Below are positions 26,808-35,552 of a stretch of 64,000 nucleotides of DNA, one piece after another. The notes beneath the pieces were generated by a model. The model had not been told where the DNA came from. It was given only the letters and a program-made list of their open reading frames with translations, and searched no databases. This DNA is from Streptomyces sp. DI166 (GTDB taxonomy: Bacteria > Actinomycetota > Actinomycetes > Streptomycetales > Streptomycetaceae), in contig NZ_FLSP01000016.1 in assembly GCF_900091315.1 (NCBI RefSeq), positions 1 to 64,000 on the forward strand. The letters are read 5' to 3'. A program made the translations under genes and the position numbers. Within the stretch, counting starts at the first letter, position 1; each line of letters opens with the position of its first letter.

Positions 26808-27896
26808 TCACCCGGAGGGAACGGGCTTTCCGTCGCCGTGGCCGTGGTAGCGGAGCAGGAGCATCGCGGCGTCGTCGTGCGGCGGTCCGCCGGCGTGCCG
26901 GGCGAGGTCCGCGCGCAGGGCTTCCAGGGCGCGGTCGGCGTCCGGGTCCTTGAGCAGCGGCGCGCGTTCCCCGACGGGATAGAAGGAGCCGTCGCCGTCG
27001 CGGGCCTCGGTGACGCCGTCGGTGTACAGCAGGACCTGGTCGCCGGGCGCGAAGTCCACCCGGTACGGCTTGGGGTGCTCGCCGCCGTGTGCGCCGAGGC
27101 CCAGGGGCAGGGCGTAGGCGGGCGGTTCGGGGAAGCGGACGGTGCCGTCGCCGCGTACGACCATCGGGGCCGGGTGCCCGTAGTTGAGGAAGACGATCTC
27201 GGGGCGGGCGCCGATCTCGGCGAGGATCCCGGTGACGAACTTCTCGCCCTCCAGCTCCCGTGCCACGCTCCGCTCCAGCCGCTCGCCGAGCCCCACCAGG
27301 TCCGGCTCGTCATGGGCCGCCTCCCGGAAGGCACCGAGGACGACGGCGGCGGTCTCCACCGCGGCCAGGCCCTTGCCCTGCACATCACCCACGATGACGC
27401 GGACGCCGTAGGGGGAGGCCACCACCTCGTACAGATCGCCGCCGATCCGCGCCTCCGCGACCGCCGAGGTGTACGACACCGCCACCCGGAGCGGCCCCGC
27501 CGTGCGCGGCACCGGCCGCAGCAGGACCCGCTGGGCGACCTCCGCGATCGACCGCATGCTGGCCAGCTGCTCCTCCCGGCGCGAACGCATCAGGGCCGCG
27601 GCGATGCCGACCCCCGTCACGCCCGCGACCGACGCCATGGCGGCGAATCCGCGGCGCTCCTCGAAGAGCCGGTCGTAGACACCGAGGCCCACGCACAGCA
27701 CCAGGGCCACCAGCCCGATCACCGCGGTGCGGCGCCAGCCGCCGACCAGGCTCGCGAACGCCGGTCCGAGGGAGACCAGCGGCAGGAAGCCCACGCCGGG
27801 TTCGGTGACCAGGTCCATCAGCGCGACCACGGCCATCACCACGACCGGCATGGCGGTCAGCACGGCCCGGTTCGCGGACGGCGTCCCGTCGGTCAT
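26808..27896 (-). CDS. Membrane PP2C-type (SpoIIE) serine/threonine phosphatase
   Basis: 362 residues. The N-terminal 110 residues hold about three or four membrane helices. The C-terminal part is a SpoIIE/PP2C domain with RIGGDLYEVV, VIVGDVQGKG, LNYGHPAPMV, LLYTDGVTEARD and a final DDAAMLLLRY, the metal-binding aspartates of this class. Such proteins dephosphorylate STAS antagonists and so activate sigma factors; two STAS proteins are encoded 21 kb away. AGGAG 6 nt before ATG 27896 sets the start. First gene of an operon with the MarR regulator. Confidence 0.9.
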   Translation of the reverse strand: MTDGTPSANRAVLTAMPVVVMAVVALMDLVTEPGVGFLPLVSLGPAFASLVGGWRRTAVIGLVALVLCVGLGVYDRLFEERRGFAAMASVAGVTGVGIAAALMRSRREEQLASMRSIAEVAQRVLLRPVPRTAGPLRVAVSYTSAVAEARIGGDLYEVVASPYGVRVIVGDVQGKGLAAVETAAVVLGAFREAAHDEPDLVGLGERLERSVARELEGEKFVTGILAEIGARPEIVFLNYGHPAPMVVRGDGTVRFPEPPAYALPLGLGAHGGEHPKPYRVDFAPGDQVLLYTDGVTEARDGDGSFYPVGERAPLLKDPDADRALEALRADLARHAGGPPHDDAAMLLLRYHGHGDGKPVPSG

Positions 27897-27958
27897 GGCG
27901 CACTCCTGCGGTGTCACGGCTTCGAGAGCCGCCTCCTGCCGCGCGGGCGCCCCTCCCG

Positions 27959-27979
27959 ACCTTTAGACTATGCAAAGGT
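27959..27979. promoter_or_regulatory. Inverted repeat between SpoIIE-phosphatase/MarR operon and deazaflavin oxidoreductase
   Basis: The perfect arms ACCTTT (27959-27964) and AAAGGT (27974-27979) are separated by 9 bp. The left arm overlaps a rightward TAGACT that could be a -10. It resembles the A/T-centred inverted repeats bound by MarR proteins, and a MarR gene lies in the adjacent operon (inference). Confidence 0.45.
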
Positions 27980-28061
27980 GACTCGCGCGAGACCGTGCCC
28001 GACCCGGGTCCTTTACCCAATCGAGGCCGGAAGCCGTATCCCGATCCGCGGAGGGGCGACC

Positions 28062-28580
28062 ATGCCCGACCGACACACCGCACCCCATCGGCCCCCGCCG
28101 CCCACCGGGCTGCGGCGCCTGGCCGCCCGGCTGCCGATCGCGCTCTACCGCGTGGGCCTGGGCCCCCTGCTCGGGCGGCGGTTCCTCCTGCTGCACCACA
28201 CCGGCCGGGTCAGCGGCCTGGACCGCACCGCGGTCCTGGAGGTGGTGTCCTACGACGCCGACGCCCCGAGCTGGACGGTCGCCTCCGGATTCGGGCCCCG
28301 CGCCGACTGGTACCGCAATCTGCGCGCGCAGCCGAAGACCCTGGTCCGGTTCGGCAACCGTCCCTACGCCGTCACCGCGCACTTCCTCCCGGCCGAGACG
28401 GGCGCCGACCTGATGGCCGACTACGCGCGCCGCCATCCGCGTACCGCCCGTCGCCTGTGCGCCTTCATGGGACTTCCCGTCGACGGCGGCGAGGCGTCCT
28501 TCCGGAACGCCGGACGCACCATCCCCTTCGTGCGGCTGGAGGCCGCCGCCGGACAGGCAGGACTCAGGGACCGTCGATGA
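28062..28580 (+). CDS. Nitroreductase/deazaflavin(F420)-dependent oxidoreductase family (Ddn-like)
   Basis: 172 residues. LLHHTGRVSGLDRTAVLEVV, SGFGPRADWYRNLRAQPKTLVRFG and YARRHPRTARRLC are the hallmarks of the F420-binding split beta-barrel family that includes mycobacterial Ddn. Members reduce quinones, nitro compounds or enones with F420H2 at the cytoplasmic membrane. GGAGG is 7 nt before ATG 28062. It is divergent from the phosphatase/MarR operon. Its 3' end overlaps the convergent nuclease-like gene by 17 bp. Confidence 0.88.
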   Translation: MPDRHTAPHRPPPPTGLRRLAARLPIALYRVGLGPLLGRRFLLLHHTGRVSGLDRTAVLEVVSYDADAPSWTVASGFGPRADWYRNLRAQPKTLVRFGNRPYAVTAHFLPAETGADLMADYARRHPRTARRLCAFMGLPVDGGEASFRNAGRTIPFVRLEAAAGQAGLRDRR

Positions 28581-29700
28581 GCCCCTGGATCGCGGCCAGG
28601 ATCCCCTCCAGCGCGCCGGGTTCGGCGGCGACCGTGGACAGGGTGGCGTGCGGCCAGGCGTTGTAGCCCTTCGCCGGGAGGGCAGCCAACCGCTCCTTCA
28701 GGCCGGGGACGGGCGGCAGGTCGGCGGCGAACCGAGCCGCGCGCTCGCGCCCGAGGTGATGCGCGAGGGAGCCGAAGGCGAAGGAGATGTCGTCCTTCGC
28801 CGGGTCGCCGTACAGGGACACCGTCGCGACCGGCAGCGTCCGCCCGGAGACCGGGTAGTACATGCGCATGCTCGGGTACCTGGCCGTACCGGGCTCCAGG
28901 CGGCCGCGGGACGCCGCGTGGTCGAGCAGGGCGGTGGCCGTACGCCGTACGTCCGGATCGCGGCGGGCGCGGATCGCCGCGTCCATCTCCTCCCGTGTCG
29001 TCCGGCGCGAAGTGCGTGCGGACGAGGGTGACTTCGCCGCCGTGGCGACCTCTCCGTGCACCCGCGGGACGAGGACGCGGAGGTCTCCGTCGCCGCGGTA
29101 CTGGGTCAACTCGACGGCGTACACGTCGGTCTGGCGCAGCTGGCGGTTGAGGAACTCCACGATGGCCCGCAGTTCCAGCGGGAACCGGTCGGCGACGAAC
29201 AGCAGCCGCATCTGCCCGGCGGCCAGCCGCTCCTCGACGGTCGCCCAGAACTCGTCCACCGGTCCCTCGCCGAGCAGGTCCCTGTAGGCCTCCTCCAGCG
29301 GGCGGCCGTCCTTGGCGCAGGTGTCCTCGAAGGAGCGCCGCAACAGGGCGGCCGGCCAGTAACGGGCCGCGTTCGCCGCGTAGTCCAGCATCTGGCCGAC
29401 GACCTCGCGCCGGATACGGGTGTCGGTGGCCCGCTTGACCTCCACCAGGGTCGGTACGCCGTCGGCGTCGACGAAGAGGTGGTCCAGCGCGTACACCGCA
29501 CCGCCGTCCGCGCTGGTCGGCACGCCCATCTCGCGGGCCACGAGGGTCAGTCGGAGCGGGCGGCCGTCGGCGAGCGAGCCGAAGTCCAGCACACGCGGAT
29601 GCCGGGCGAGAAGTTCCTGGAACTCCGCCTCGGTCGCGAACCCGGCCGGTTCCAGGGCCTGGAGCTCACCGCTGAGGACGAACACGGGCTGATCGGTCAC
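28564..29700 (-). CDS. PD-(D/E)XK-like nuclease-fold protein
   Basis: 378 residues. The N-terminal third carries the restriction-endonuclease-like core: YALDHLFVD (Asp73), then PTLVEVKRATD (Glu87, Lys89), then a helix with QMLDYAANAA. This is the D...ExK plus Q-helix order of PD-(D/E)XK proteins such as those in DUF4268/NucS-like families. The rest is a mixed region without a recognised domain. The substrate and whether it is an active nuclease are unknown. The GTG start at 29700 has TAGAAT exactly 7 nt upstream and no Shine-Dalgarno, a leaderless signature. The neighbouring genes do not form a restriction or defence locus. Confidence 0.7.
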   Translation of the reverse strand: MTDQPVFVLSGELQALEPAGFATEAEFQELLARHPRVLDFGSLADGRPLRLTLVAREMGVPTSADGGAVYALDHLFVDADGVPTLVEVKRATDTRIRREVVGQMLDYAANAARYWPAALLRRSFEDTCAKDGRPLEEAYRDLLGEGPVDEFWATVEERLAAGQMRLLFVADRFPLELRAIVEFLNRQLRQTDVYAVELTQYRGDGDLRVLVPRVHGEVATAAKSPSSARTSRRTTREEMDAAIRARRDPDVRRTATALLDHAASRGRLEPGTARYPSMRMYYPVSGRTLPVATVSLYGDPAKDDISFAFGSLAHHLGRERAARFAADLPPVPGLKERLAALPAKGYNAWPHATLSTVAAEPGALEGILAAIQGLIDGP

Positions 29701-29710
29701 CCGGGTGATT

Positions 29711-30049
29711 CTATGACCGCTTGAGGGCGCGGCGGCCGAGTTCCATGGCGGCCAGGCCCAGGGGGACAGCCACGACCGCGCCCACCATGCCGTTGCCCGT
29801 ACCGGGTCCGCCGTCGGAGGTGGCCAGGTGCAGCAGCCCGAGGAAGGTGCCGGCCAGGCCGGCCACGAGGGCCGACAGGGCGCCCGTACGCGGGTTGCCG
29901 ACGCGGATGCGCCCGGCGAGACGGGCCAGGGCCGACCAGCCGAGGACGATCCCGGCGAACCCCACGCCGAGGGCCAGGTTGGCCCCCGTACGTCCGTCGC
30001 CGATGATGCCGCCCTCGGCGGCCACTGTCAGGACGTCGGCTGCGCTCAT
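29711..30049 (-). CDS. Small membrane protein, DUF6223-like
   Basis: 112 residues with about three membrane helices: GANLALGVGFAGIVLGWSALARL, ALSALVAGLAGTFLGLLHLA and GMVGAVVAVPLGLAAMELG. The GRTGAN and RTGALSALVAGL segments resemble the actinobacterial DUF6223 family, unknown in function and often beside NarL-type two-component genes, as here. ATG 30049 is preferred over 30058 because AAGGAG lies 9 nt upstream of it and only 0 nt from 30058. It is divergent from the sensor kinase gene. Confidence 0.7.
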   Translation of the reverse strand: MSAADVLTVAAEGGIIGDGRTGANLALGVGFAGIVLGWSALARLAGRIRVGNPRTGALSALVAGLAGTFLGLLHLATSDGGPGTGNGMVGAVVAVPLGLAAMELGRRALKRS

Positions 30050-30175
30050 GGCGCTCATCTCCTTCGTACGGGACGTGTTCGCTGTCGTGCCTTGAGCGTG
30101 CCGTCCCGCCGCGTCCGGGTCGTCCGGCAGGCGCGGTCACTTCGGGGTGCCGCGGACGCGGCAGGCAGGCGGTGA

Positions 30176-30251
30176 CTACCACGGACGCGGTAGATGACTG
30201 CTCCTCCGCGCGCGGGACTCGCTCACGGCCGCCCGCGGCTAGGGTGCGGAC
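30176..30251 (+). promoter_or_regulatory. Promoter of the kinase/response-regulator operon with inverted repeat
   Basis: TAGGGT at 30240-30245 ends 6 nt before the kinase ATG and there is no Shine-Dalgarno, which suggests a leaderless mRNA. Upstream lies an inverted repeat CTACC-N8-GGTAG (30176-30193), a possible site for the response regulator acting on the two divergent genes (inference). Confidence 0.5.
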
Positions 30252-31379
30252 ATGGACACAGGGCGACTTCGTGTCCCGGCCGGTGCCGTGGACTGGGCGA
30301 TCGCCGTCGGTGTGGCGGCCCTGTCGCTGGGCGGCGGGTTGTCGGGTCAGCATCCGGACGGCGGGCGCGAGGTGCTCGGCGCGGTGCTGCTGGCGGCGGC
30401 CGGTCTGGCGCTCCTCGCACGGCGCAGGGCTCCGCTCGTCGTACTCGCGGTCACCGCGCTGTGCACGGTGGGGTACGAGGCGGCCGGGTTCACGGTGCTC
30501 TCGGTGCCGTACCTGGTCGCGGTGTACGGCGCGGTACGGGCCGGGCACCGGGCGCTGACGGCGGCGGTGTCCGTGGCGCTGCTCGTCGTCCTCCAGGTCA
30601 CGGCGCTGGTGTTCCGTGACGGACCGGCCCGGGAGGCGTTCTCGTCGGCCCGGGACGTCCTGGAGATCGCCTGGCTGATCGCGGCGTTCGCCGCCGGGGA
30701 GGCGCTGCGGCAGGCCGAGCGGCGTGCGGAGGAGGCCGAACGCACCAGGGAGGAGACCGCGCGGCGCCGCGCCGACGAGGAGCGGCTGCACATCGCGCGG
30801 GAGCTGCACGACTCCCTCACCCATCAGATCTCGGTCATCAAGGTGCAGTCCGAGGTAGCCGTCCACATGGCCCGCCGGCGCGGCGAGGAGGTGCCCGAGA
30901 CGCTGCTGGCGATCCAGGCGGCCGGGCGGGAGGCGACCCGGGAGCTGCGGGCGACCCTGGAGGCCCTGCGCGACGACGACACGGCACCGCCACGGGGGCT
31001 GGACGACATCCCGGAGCTGGTGGAGCGGGCCCGCTCGATGGACCTGGACGCGACGCTGACCGTCGAGGGGCAGCGGCACTCCGTCCCGGCGGCGGTGGGC
31101 CGTACCGCCTACCGCATCGTGCAGGAGGCGCTGACGAACACGGCCCGGCACGCCGCCGCCACCACCGCCACGGTCCGTATCGCCTACGGACCCGACCGGC
31201 TGTCCGTTCAGGTCGACGACGACGGCAAGGCCATGCCCGGCGACACCCCGGCGCCCGGCCTGGGCCTGCTCGGCATGCGCGAACGCGTCACCGCCCTCGG
31301 CGGCCGGCTCCGGGCCGAACCACGCCCCGATCACGGCTTCACCGTCCGTGCCGAACTCCCTGTGGAACGAGCGTCATGA
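30252..31379 (+). CDS. Sensor histidine kinase (HisKA_3, NarL-type partner)
   Basis: 375 residues. Four or five membrane helices fill the first 150 residues. A coiled coil (150-178) leads to the HisKA_3 dimerisation helix with phosphoacceptor His186 in IARELHDSLTH. The HATPase domain follows with N-box EALTNTARHAAA and a G-box GLGLLGMRERV. It senses an unknown membrane or extracellular signal and phosphorylates the response regulator encoded next, with which it overlaps by ATGA. Confidence 0.93.
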   Translation: MDTGRLRVPAGAVDWAIAVGVAALSLGGGLSGQHPDGGREVLGAVLLAAAGLALLARRRAPLVVLAVTALCTVGYEAAGFTVLSVPYLVAVYGAVRAGHRALTAAVSVALLVVLQVTALVFRDGPAREAFSSARDVLEIAWLIAAFAAGEALRQAERRAEEAERTREETARRRADEERLHIARELHDSLTHQISVIKVQSEVAVHMARRRGEEVPETLLAIQAAGREATRELRATLEALRDDDTAPPRGLDDIPELVERARSMDLDATLTVEGQRHSVPAAVGRTAYRIVQEALTNTARHAAATTATVRIAYGPDRLSVQVDDDGKAMPGDTPAPGLGLLGMRERVTALGGRLRAEPRPDHGFTVRAELPVERAS

Positions 31380-32050
31380 TCCGAGTCCTGCTGGTCGACG
31401 ACCAGCCCCTCATCCGCAGCGGTTTCCGCGCCCTGCTCGACCTCGAACCCGACATCGAGGTGGTGGCCGAGGGCGCCGACGGGGAGACGGCCCTGGCGCT
31501 CGCCCGGGAGCATCTGCCCGACGTCGCGCTCCTCGACATCCGGATGCCGGTCATGGACGGCATCGAGGCGACCCGCCGGATCGCCGCCGACCCGTCCCTG
31601 TCGGGCGTGCACGTGGTCATGCTGACCAACTACGGCATGGACGAGTACGTCCTGGAGGCGCTGCGCGCGGGCGCGGCCGGGTTCCTGGTGAAGGACATCC
31701 TCCCGGAGGACCTGCTGCACTCCGTACGGGTCGCCGCCCGCGGGGACGCCCTGCTCGCCCCGTCGCTGACCCGCAGACTGATCCACCGCTATGTCACCGA
31801 GCCCGTTCCCACCGCCGCGGACACCGTTCTGACGGAGCTGACCGAGCGCGAGCGCGAGGCGGTGGCGCTGGCCGCCCGGGGTCTGTCCAACGACCAGATC
31901 GCCGCACGCATGGTCATCAGCCCCACGACCGCGAAGACGCACATCAACCGGGCGATGACGAAACTGCACGCCCGCGACCGGGCCCAACTCGTGGTCCTCG
32001 CCTATGAATCAGGCCTGGTCACCCCGCGTACCGGCGATGCCCGCCCGTAG
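31376..32050 (+). CDS. NarL/FixJ family response regulator
   Basis: 224 residues with a receiver domain (LLVDDQPLIRSGF, phosphoacceptor Asp54 in ALLDIRMPVMDG, Thr/Lys switch MLTN and FLVKD) and a LuxR-type helix-turn-helix at about 155-215 (LTEREREAVALAARGLSNDQIAARMVISPTTAKTHINRAMTKL). Translationally coupled to the kinase. Its TAG stop is part of the -10 hexamer of the next gene. Confidence 0.95.
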   Translation: MIRVLLVDDQPLIRSGFRALLDLEPDIEVVAEGADGETALALAREHLPDVALLDIRMPVMDGIEATRRIAADPSLSGVHVVMLTNYGMDEYVLEALRAGAAGFLVKDILPEDLLHSVRVAARGDALLAPSLTRRLIHRYVTEPVPTAADTVLTELTEREREAVALAARGLSNDQIAARMVISPTTAKTHINRAMTKLHARDRAQLVVLAYESGLVTPRTGDARP

Positions 32051-32060
32051 GATCACCGGC
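32048..32060 (+). promoter_or_regulatory. Promoter of the VOC gene embedded in the upstream stop codon
   Basis: A consensus TAGGAT (32048-32053) begins with the response regulator stop codon and lies 7 nt before ATG 32061. It predicts a leaderless transcript starting at the ATG. Confidence 0.55.
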
Positions 32061-32798
32061 ATGGCCACTCGACTCGTGCAGATCAACATGAAGGCGCTGG
32101 ACGACTCCGCGCTCGGCCGCTTCTGGGCGGAGGTGCTCGGCTGGGGCATCGACAGCGAGGCGCCCGGGGTGACCAACCTGGAGCCCGTGGGCTTCTCCTA
32201 CCCCGACCCTTCGGCGGTCTGCATCGACCTGATCGCCCATCCGGAACCGAAGACGGTCAAGAACCGGGTGCATCTGGACCTGGCCACCACCTCTGCCGCC
32301 CACCAGGCGGAACTGATCGAGCGGTTGACGGGGCTCGGCGCGACGCCCGCCGACATCGGTCAGGGCGATGTTCCCTTCACGGTCATGGCCGACCCGGAGG
32401 GCAACGAGTTCTGCGTCCTGGAACCCCGGGAGATGTATCTGGACACCGGGCCGATCGCCGCGGTGGTGGTCGACTGCGCCGATCCTCGGGAGATGGCCCG
32501 GTTCTGGGGCGCGGCCATGGACTGGACGGTGCACGCGGTGGCGGACGACCACGCGACCCTGCGCTCGGCCAAGGGCGTCGGCCCGTACCTGGAGTTCGTA
32601 CGCAATCCCGACCCGAAGACGGTCTGGAACCGCGTCCACCTCGATGTCGCCCCCTATCCCGGCGACGACATGGCCGCGGAGGCGAAGCGGCTGCGCGCCC
32701 TGGGCGCCACCGACCCCGGTATCGACCAGTCCGAGCTGCACTGGACGGTGCTCGCCGACCCGGAGGGCAATGAGTTCTGCCTCCTGACGCCTCGCTGA
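32061..32798 (+). CDS. VOC (glyoxalase/bleomycin-resistance-like) protein, two modules
   Basis: 245 residues made of two tandem betaalphabetabetabeta modules, each ending in a DPEGNEFC signature (about residues 110-117 and 232-239). Actinobacterial members of this glyoxalase-like group have no established substrate; related folds bind metals or sequester drugs. The start at ATG 32061 is based on the leaderless -10 and on the typical MATRLVQINMKALD N-terminus. It follows the two-component pair closely but seems to have its own promoter. Confidence 0.87.
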   Translation: MATRLVQINMKALDDSALGRFWAEVLGWGIDSEAPGVTNLEPVGFSYPDPSAVCIDLIAHPEPKTVKNRVHLDLATTSAAHQAELIERLTGLGATPADIGQGDVPFTVMADPEGNEFCVLEPREMYLDTGPIAAVVVDCADPREMARFWGAAMDWTVHAVADDHATLRSAKGVGPYLEFVRNPDPKTVWNRVHLDVAPYPGDDMAAEAKRLRALGATDPGIDQSELHWTVLADPEGNEFCLLTPR

Positions 32799-32989
32799 CG
32801 CCTCGCCGGCCGCTCGCTGCCCCTTCACCGGCCCGGCGTGGATTGCGGGAAGATCACGAACTGTGGACGCCCCGCACATGAACGTGCACACGCTGTGTAG
32901 GCTGCGAACGACCCGCCGCCCTCCCCCACCAGCTGGTCCGCCCGGTCCGGCTGTTCGCGTCGTGGGGCCTACGCATGAGGAGGAGGGGC

Positions 32990-33370
32990 GTGAGCACGCC
33001 GTCGCCGGACAAGCCCACCGCCGAGCAACTGGTGGAACACATCGCCCAGGTGGGGCGCGCCCTGTGGGCCGCCAGCCACCTGGGCAGCCCGGCCCCGGTC
33101 GTGGCGCAGCTCCGCGACCGCATGGACCACCCCCGGCCCGGCGACCTGGTCATGGAGTTCGCGCCCTTCAGCACCGGCGACTTCGACCCGCACAGCGTGG
33201 GCCGGCTCCTCGCGATCGAACGCCGCCCGGGCTGGCCCACGCGGTACGTGATCGAGCCCCTGCTGCTCCCCGGCGAGCAGCGCGACGGCATGGACCTGTC
33301 CCTCATCGCCCTGCCCGACCAACGCAGCTACGCCCGCTGGGCGGACGACCTGCGGCCCTGCGAGGACTGA
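32990..33370 (+). CDS. Conserved hypothetical protein (126 aa)
   Basis: 126 residues, soluble and acidic, with no family of known function recognised. The sequence is mixed alpha/beta with segments EQLVEHIAQVGRALWAASHLG, GDLVMEFAPFS and GRLLAIERRPGWPTRYVIEPL. GTG 32990 is preferred over ATG 32975 because GGAGGGGC directly precedes it. Codon use matches its neighbours, which supports it as a real gene. The 191 bp upstream show a weak GTAGGCTGCG-type promoter but nothing decisive. Confidence 0.65.
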   Translation: MSTPSPDKPTAEQLVEHIAQVGRALWAASHLGSPAPVVAQLRDRMDHPRPGDLVMEFAPFSTGDFDPHSVGRLLAIERRPGWPTRYVIEPLLLPGEQRDGMDLSLIALPDQRSYARWADDLRPCED

Positions 33371-33426
33371 CTGTCAGTGCCCGCAGGTACTGTTCGCCCC
33401 TCAACGATCTGCGAGGGGGGTGCCTC

Positions 33427-33888
33427 ATGGGCGCCAGTGGGTGGAGCTACGTCACCGAGTACGAGGGGGACGTCGAGGCGGCGCTCGGGGCCCTGCACGC
33501 CCGGGAGTTCCAGGAGGAGTACGGGGGCGAGTTCGCGAGCCTGGAGGACCTGCGCCAGGACGAGTACCTCGCGACCGAGGGCACGCACTCGATCCTCGAC
33601 ATATACGCGGTCGTCGCCACGGACAAACCGCCGGTGGCGACATGTCTCGACGACCACGGCACCCTGCGGCCGCTGGCCCTCGACCGGGTGGTGCACCACT
33701 TCGGTACCGAACGGCCCACGGTCGAGCGGTTCCGGGAGCTGATCGACGCGGCCAACGAGATGAATCACGAGGAGTTCCAGCGGAGTCTGCCCAATGAGTG
33801 CCGGATGCGGTGGACCGCCTGCTACGTGACGCTCTACTCCGAGGACAAGGCGAGTCACCTGGGGATCTTCGGGTTCTCCGGCGACTGA
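33427..33888 (+). CDS. Conserved hypothetical protein (153 aa)
   Basis: 153 residues, acidic and soluble; no family with known function recognised. It has Glu/Asp-rich helices in the first half (GDVEAALGALHAREFQEEYG), a central beta hairpin (ILDIYAVVATDKPPVATCLDD) and a C-terminal beta segment (WTACYVTLYSEDKASHLGIFGFSG). GAGGGGGG lies just upstream of ATG 33427, and a TACTGT hexamer at about 33388 could be its -10. A strong hairpin follows the stop. Confidence 0.7.
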   Translation: MGASGWSYVTEYEGDVEAALGALHAREFQEEYGGEFASLEDLRQDEYLATEGTHSILDIYAVVATDKPPVATCLDDHGTLRPLALDRVVHHFGTERPTVERFRELIDAANEMNHEEFQRSLPNECRMRWTACYVTLYSEDKASHLGIFGFSGD

Positions 33889-33894
33889 TCCCGT

Positions 33895-33927
33895 GCCGCT
33901 CCCCGCCCTTGTCCAGCGGGGAGCGGC
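33895..33927. terminator. Hairpin terminator between convergent genes
   Basis: A perfect 12-bp stem, GCCGCTCCCCGC/GCGGGGAGCGGC, with a 9-nt loop lies between the stop of the 153-aa hypothetical and the stop of the cellulase gene. It has no U tract, as is usual in Streptomyces, and probably serves both directions. Confidence 0.75.
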
Positions 33928-33936
33928 TGCGTGCGG

Positions 33937-35460
33937 TCAGGACGTGGGGAAGGTGTCCGGTGTGCGGATGCGGTCGCGGATCCAGATCCCGGCCGGCTTC
34001 AGCGAACCGGTGCCCGCCCAGGGGCCGTTGCCGTTGCAGGTGCCGGCCTTGAAGACGGCGCCGGAGCGGCCGTCGTCGGAGAAGTTCCAGTTGACCCAGC
34101 TGATCTTCTTGGCGCCCAGCAGGTCGAGGTACTGCTGGGCGCGGCCGAAGTTGTCCGGGCCGTCGCCGGAGGCCTCCTGGGTGCCGAACTCGGTGACGAA
34201 GATCGGGATGCGGTCCGAGGCCCGGTCGAGCGCGCTCAGGTACTCCTGGCCGTGCGAGGCGGCGTAGAAGTGGAACGTGTACATGATGTTGGAGGCCTGG
34301 ACCGGGTTGTTGATGATGTCGGTCTCGTCGCGGCCGTCGGAGATCCCGAGGGAGCCCCAGCCGTGGGTGCCGACGAGGATCGGGGTGGCCGGGTCCTGGG
34401 CGCGGATGACGGGGATGAGCTGCTCCGCGTAGGACTTGACCCGTGACCAGCTGACGTTGTTGGGCTCGTTGGCGATGTCGTAGAGCAGGTTGGTCTTGTC
34501 GCGGTGGCGCTGGGCGATCTCGGTGAAGAAGGTCTTGGCGGCGGCGAGGTTGTGGTTGGGGTCGCCGGGGGTGAGCTGGTGCCAGTCGACGAGGGCGTAC
34601 ATGCCGCGGGCGGTCGCCATCTCGATGAGCTGGTGCACGCGGTCGGTGAACATCCTCGGGTTGGTCTCGTAGCCGCCTTCCTGGACGTAGAGGGAGATAC
34701 GCAGCACGTCGGCGTTCCAGTCGCCCGCGAGGGCGTCGAGGGAGGCGTTGGTCAGGCAGTGGCTGTACCACTGGAGGCCGTGGCTGCTCATGCCGCGGAG
34801 CTGGACCGGGCGGCCGTACTGGTTGCACAGCTTCAGTCCGCACACCTTGAGGCGGCCGTTGATCTCGGCGGGGGTGGTGCCCGGCTGGGGGCCGCCGCCG
34901 TTCTGGGTGGTGGCGCGGACGGCGTTGGAGGCAGGTGAGAGGTTGCCGGCCGCGTCACGGGCGCGGACGGTGAAGCCGTACGCCGTGCTCGCGGCGAGTC
35001 CGCCGACGGTGTACGTGGTGCCGCTCGCCGTGGCGACCTGGGTGCCGTCGCGGTAGATCACGTATCCCGTCACGCCCACATTGTCGGTGGCGGCGTTCCA
35101 GGCCAGGGACACGGTGGCGGACGTGGTGCCGGTGGCGCGCAGGTTGCCCGGGGCCGTGGGGGCGGTGGTGTCGGTGCCGCCACCGCTGTCGCCGACCGGC
35201 TTCCACAGGGCGGGGGTGTTGGGGGGTTCCCAGCCGGTCAGCGAGGTGTGGCTCTGCAGGCACTCGTAGTCCTTGCCGCCGTAGGACACACGTGTGCCCA
35301 CGGTGTACGGGGTGTTGGGCTGCCATGCCTGGTAGGCGGCGACGCTCGTACTCGCCGCGGGTGTTGCTTCGGTGGCGGCGAGGGCGGTGGACGGGACGAG
35401 GCCGAAGCCGAGCGCGGCAAGCAGTGTGCCGGCGAGCAGAGTTGACAGGGGTCTGCGCAT
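33937..35460 (-). CDS. Secreted GH5 family cellulase with CBM5/12 and fibronectin III domains
   Basis: 507 residues. Sec signal peptide at 1-28 (MRRPLSTLLAGTLLAAL, cleavage near STALAAT), then a chitin/cellulose-binding CBM5/12 module (about 40-90, YQAWQPNTPYTVGTRVSYGGKDYECLQ split by typical Trp/Tyr), an Fn3 domain (about 100-187) and a GH5 catalytic domain (about 200-500). The acid/base is in DIANEPNNV and the nucleophile in IFVTEFGTQ. It hydrolyses beta-1,4-glucan (or mannan) chains outside the cell. ATG 35460 follows AGGAGGGCGCC; the longer frame to 35484 is less likely. A palindrome in the upstream region suggests sugar-responsive control. Confidence 0.92.
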   Translation of the reverse strand: MRRPLSTLLAGTLLAALGFGLVPSTALAATEATPAASTSVAAYQAWQPNTPYTVGTRVSYGGKDYECLQSHTSLTGWEPPNTPALWKPVGDSGGGTDTTAPTAPGNLRATGTTSATVSLAWNAATDNVGVTGYVIYRDGTQVATASGTTYTVGGLAASTAYGFTVRARDAAGNLSPASNAVRATTQNGGGPQPGTTPAEINGRLKVCGLKLCNQYGRPVQLRGMSSHGLQWYSHCLTNASLDALAGDWNADVLRISLYVQEGGYETNPRMFTDRVHQLIEMATARGMYALVDWHQLTPGDPNHNLAAAKTFFTEIAQRHRDKTNLLYDIANEPNNVSWSRVKSYAEQLIPVIRAQDPATPILVGTHGWGSLGISDGRDETDIINNPVQASNIMYTFHFYAASHGQEYLSALDRASDRIPIFVTEFGTQEASGDGPDNFGRAQQYLDLLGAKKISWVNWNFSDDGRSGAVFKAGTCNGNGPWAGTGSLKPAGIWIRDRIRTPDTFPTS

Positions 35461-35552
35461 GGCGCCCTCCTGGTGGGGTCTCAACTGGGGGTGATGCTGA
35501 CGGCGGTGGGGATCCGCCGGGGTGCGTGAAGCCGCGGCATCCGGCTGATGAT

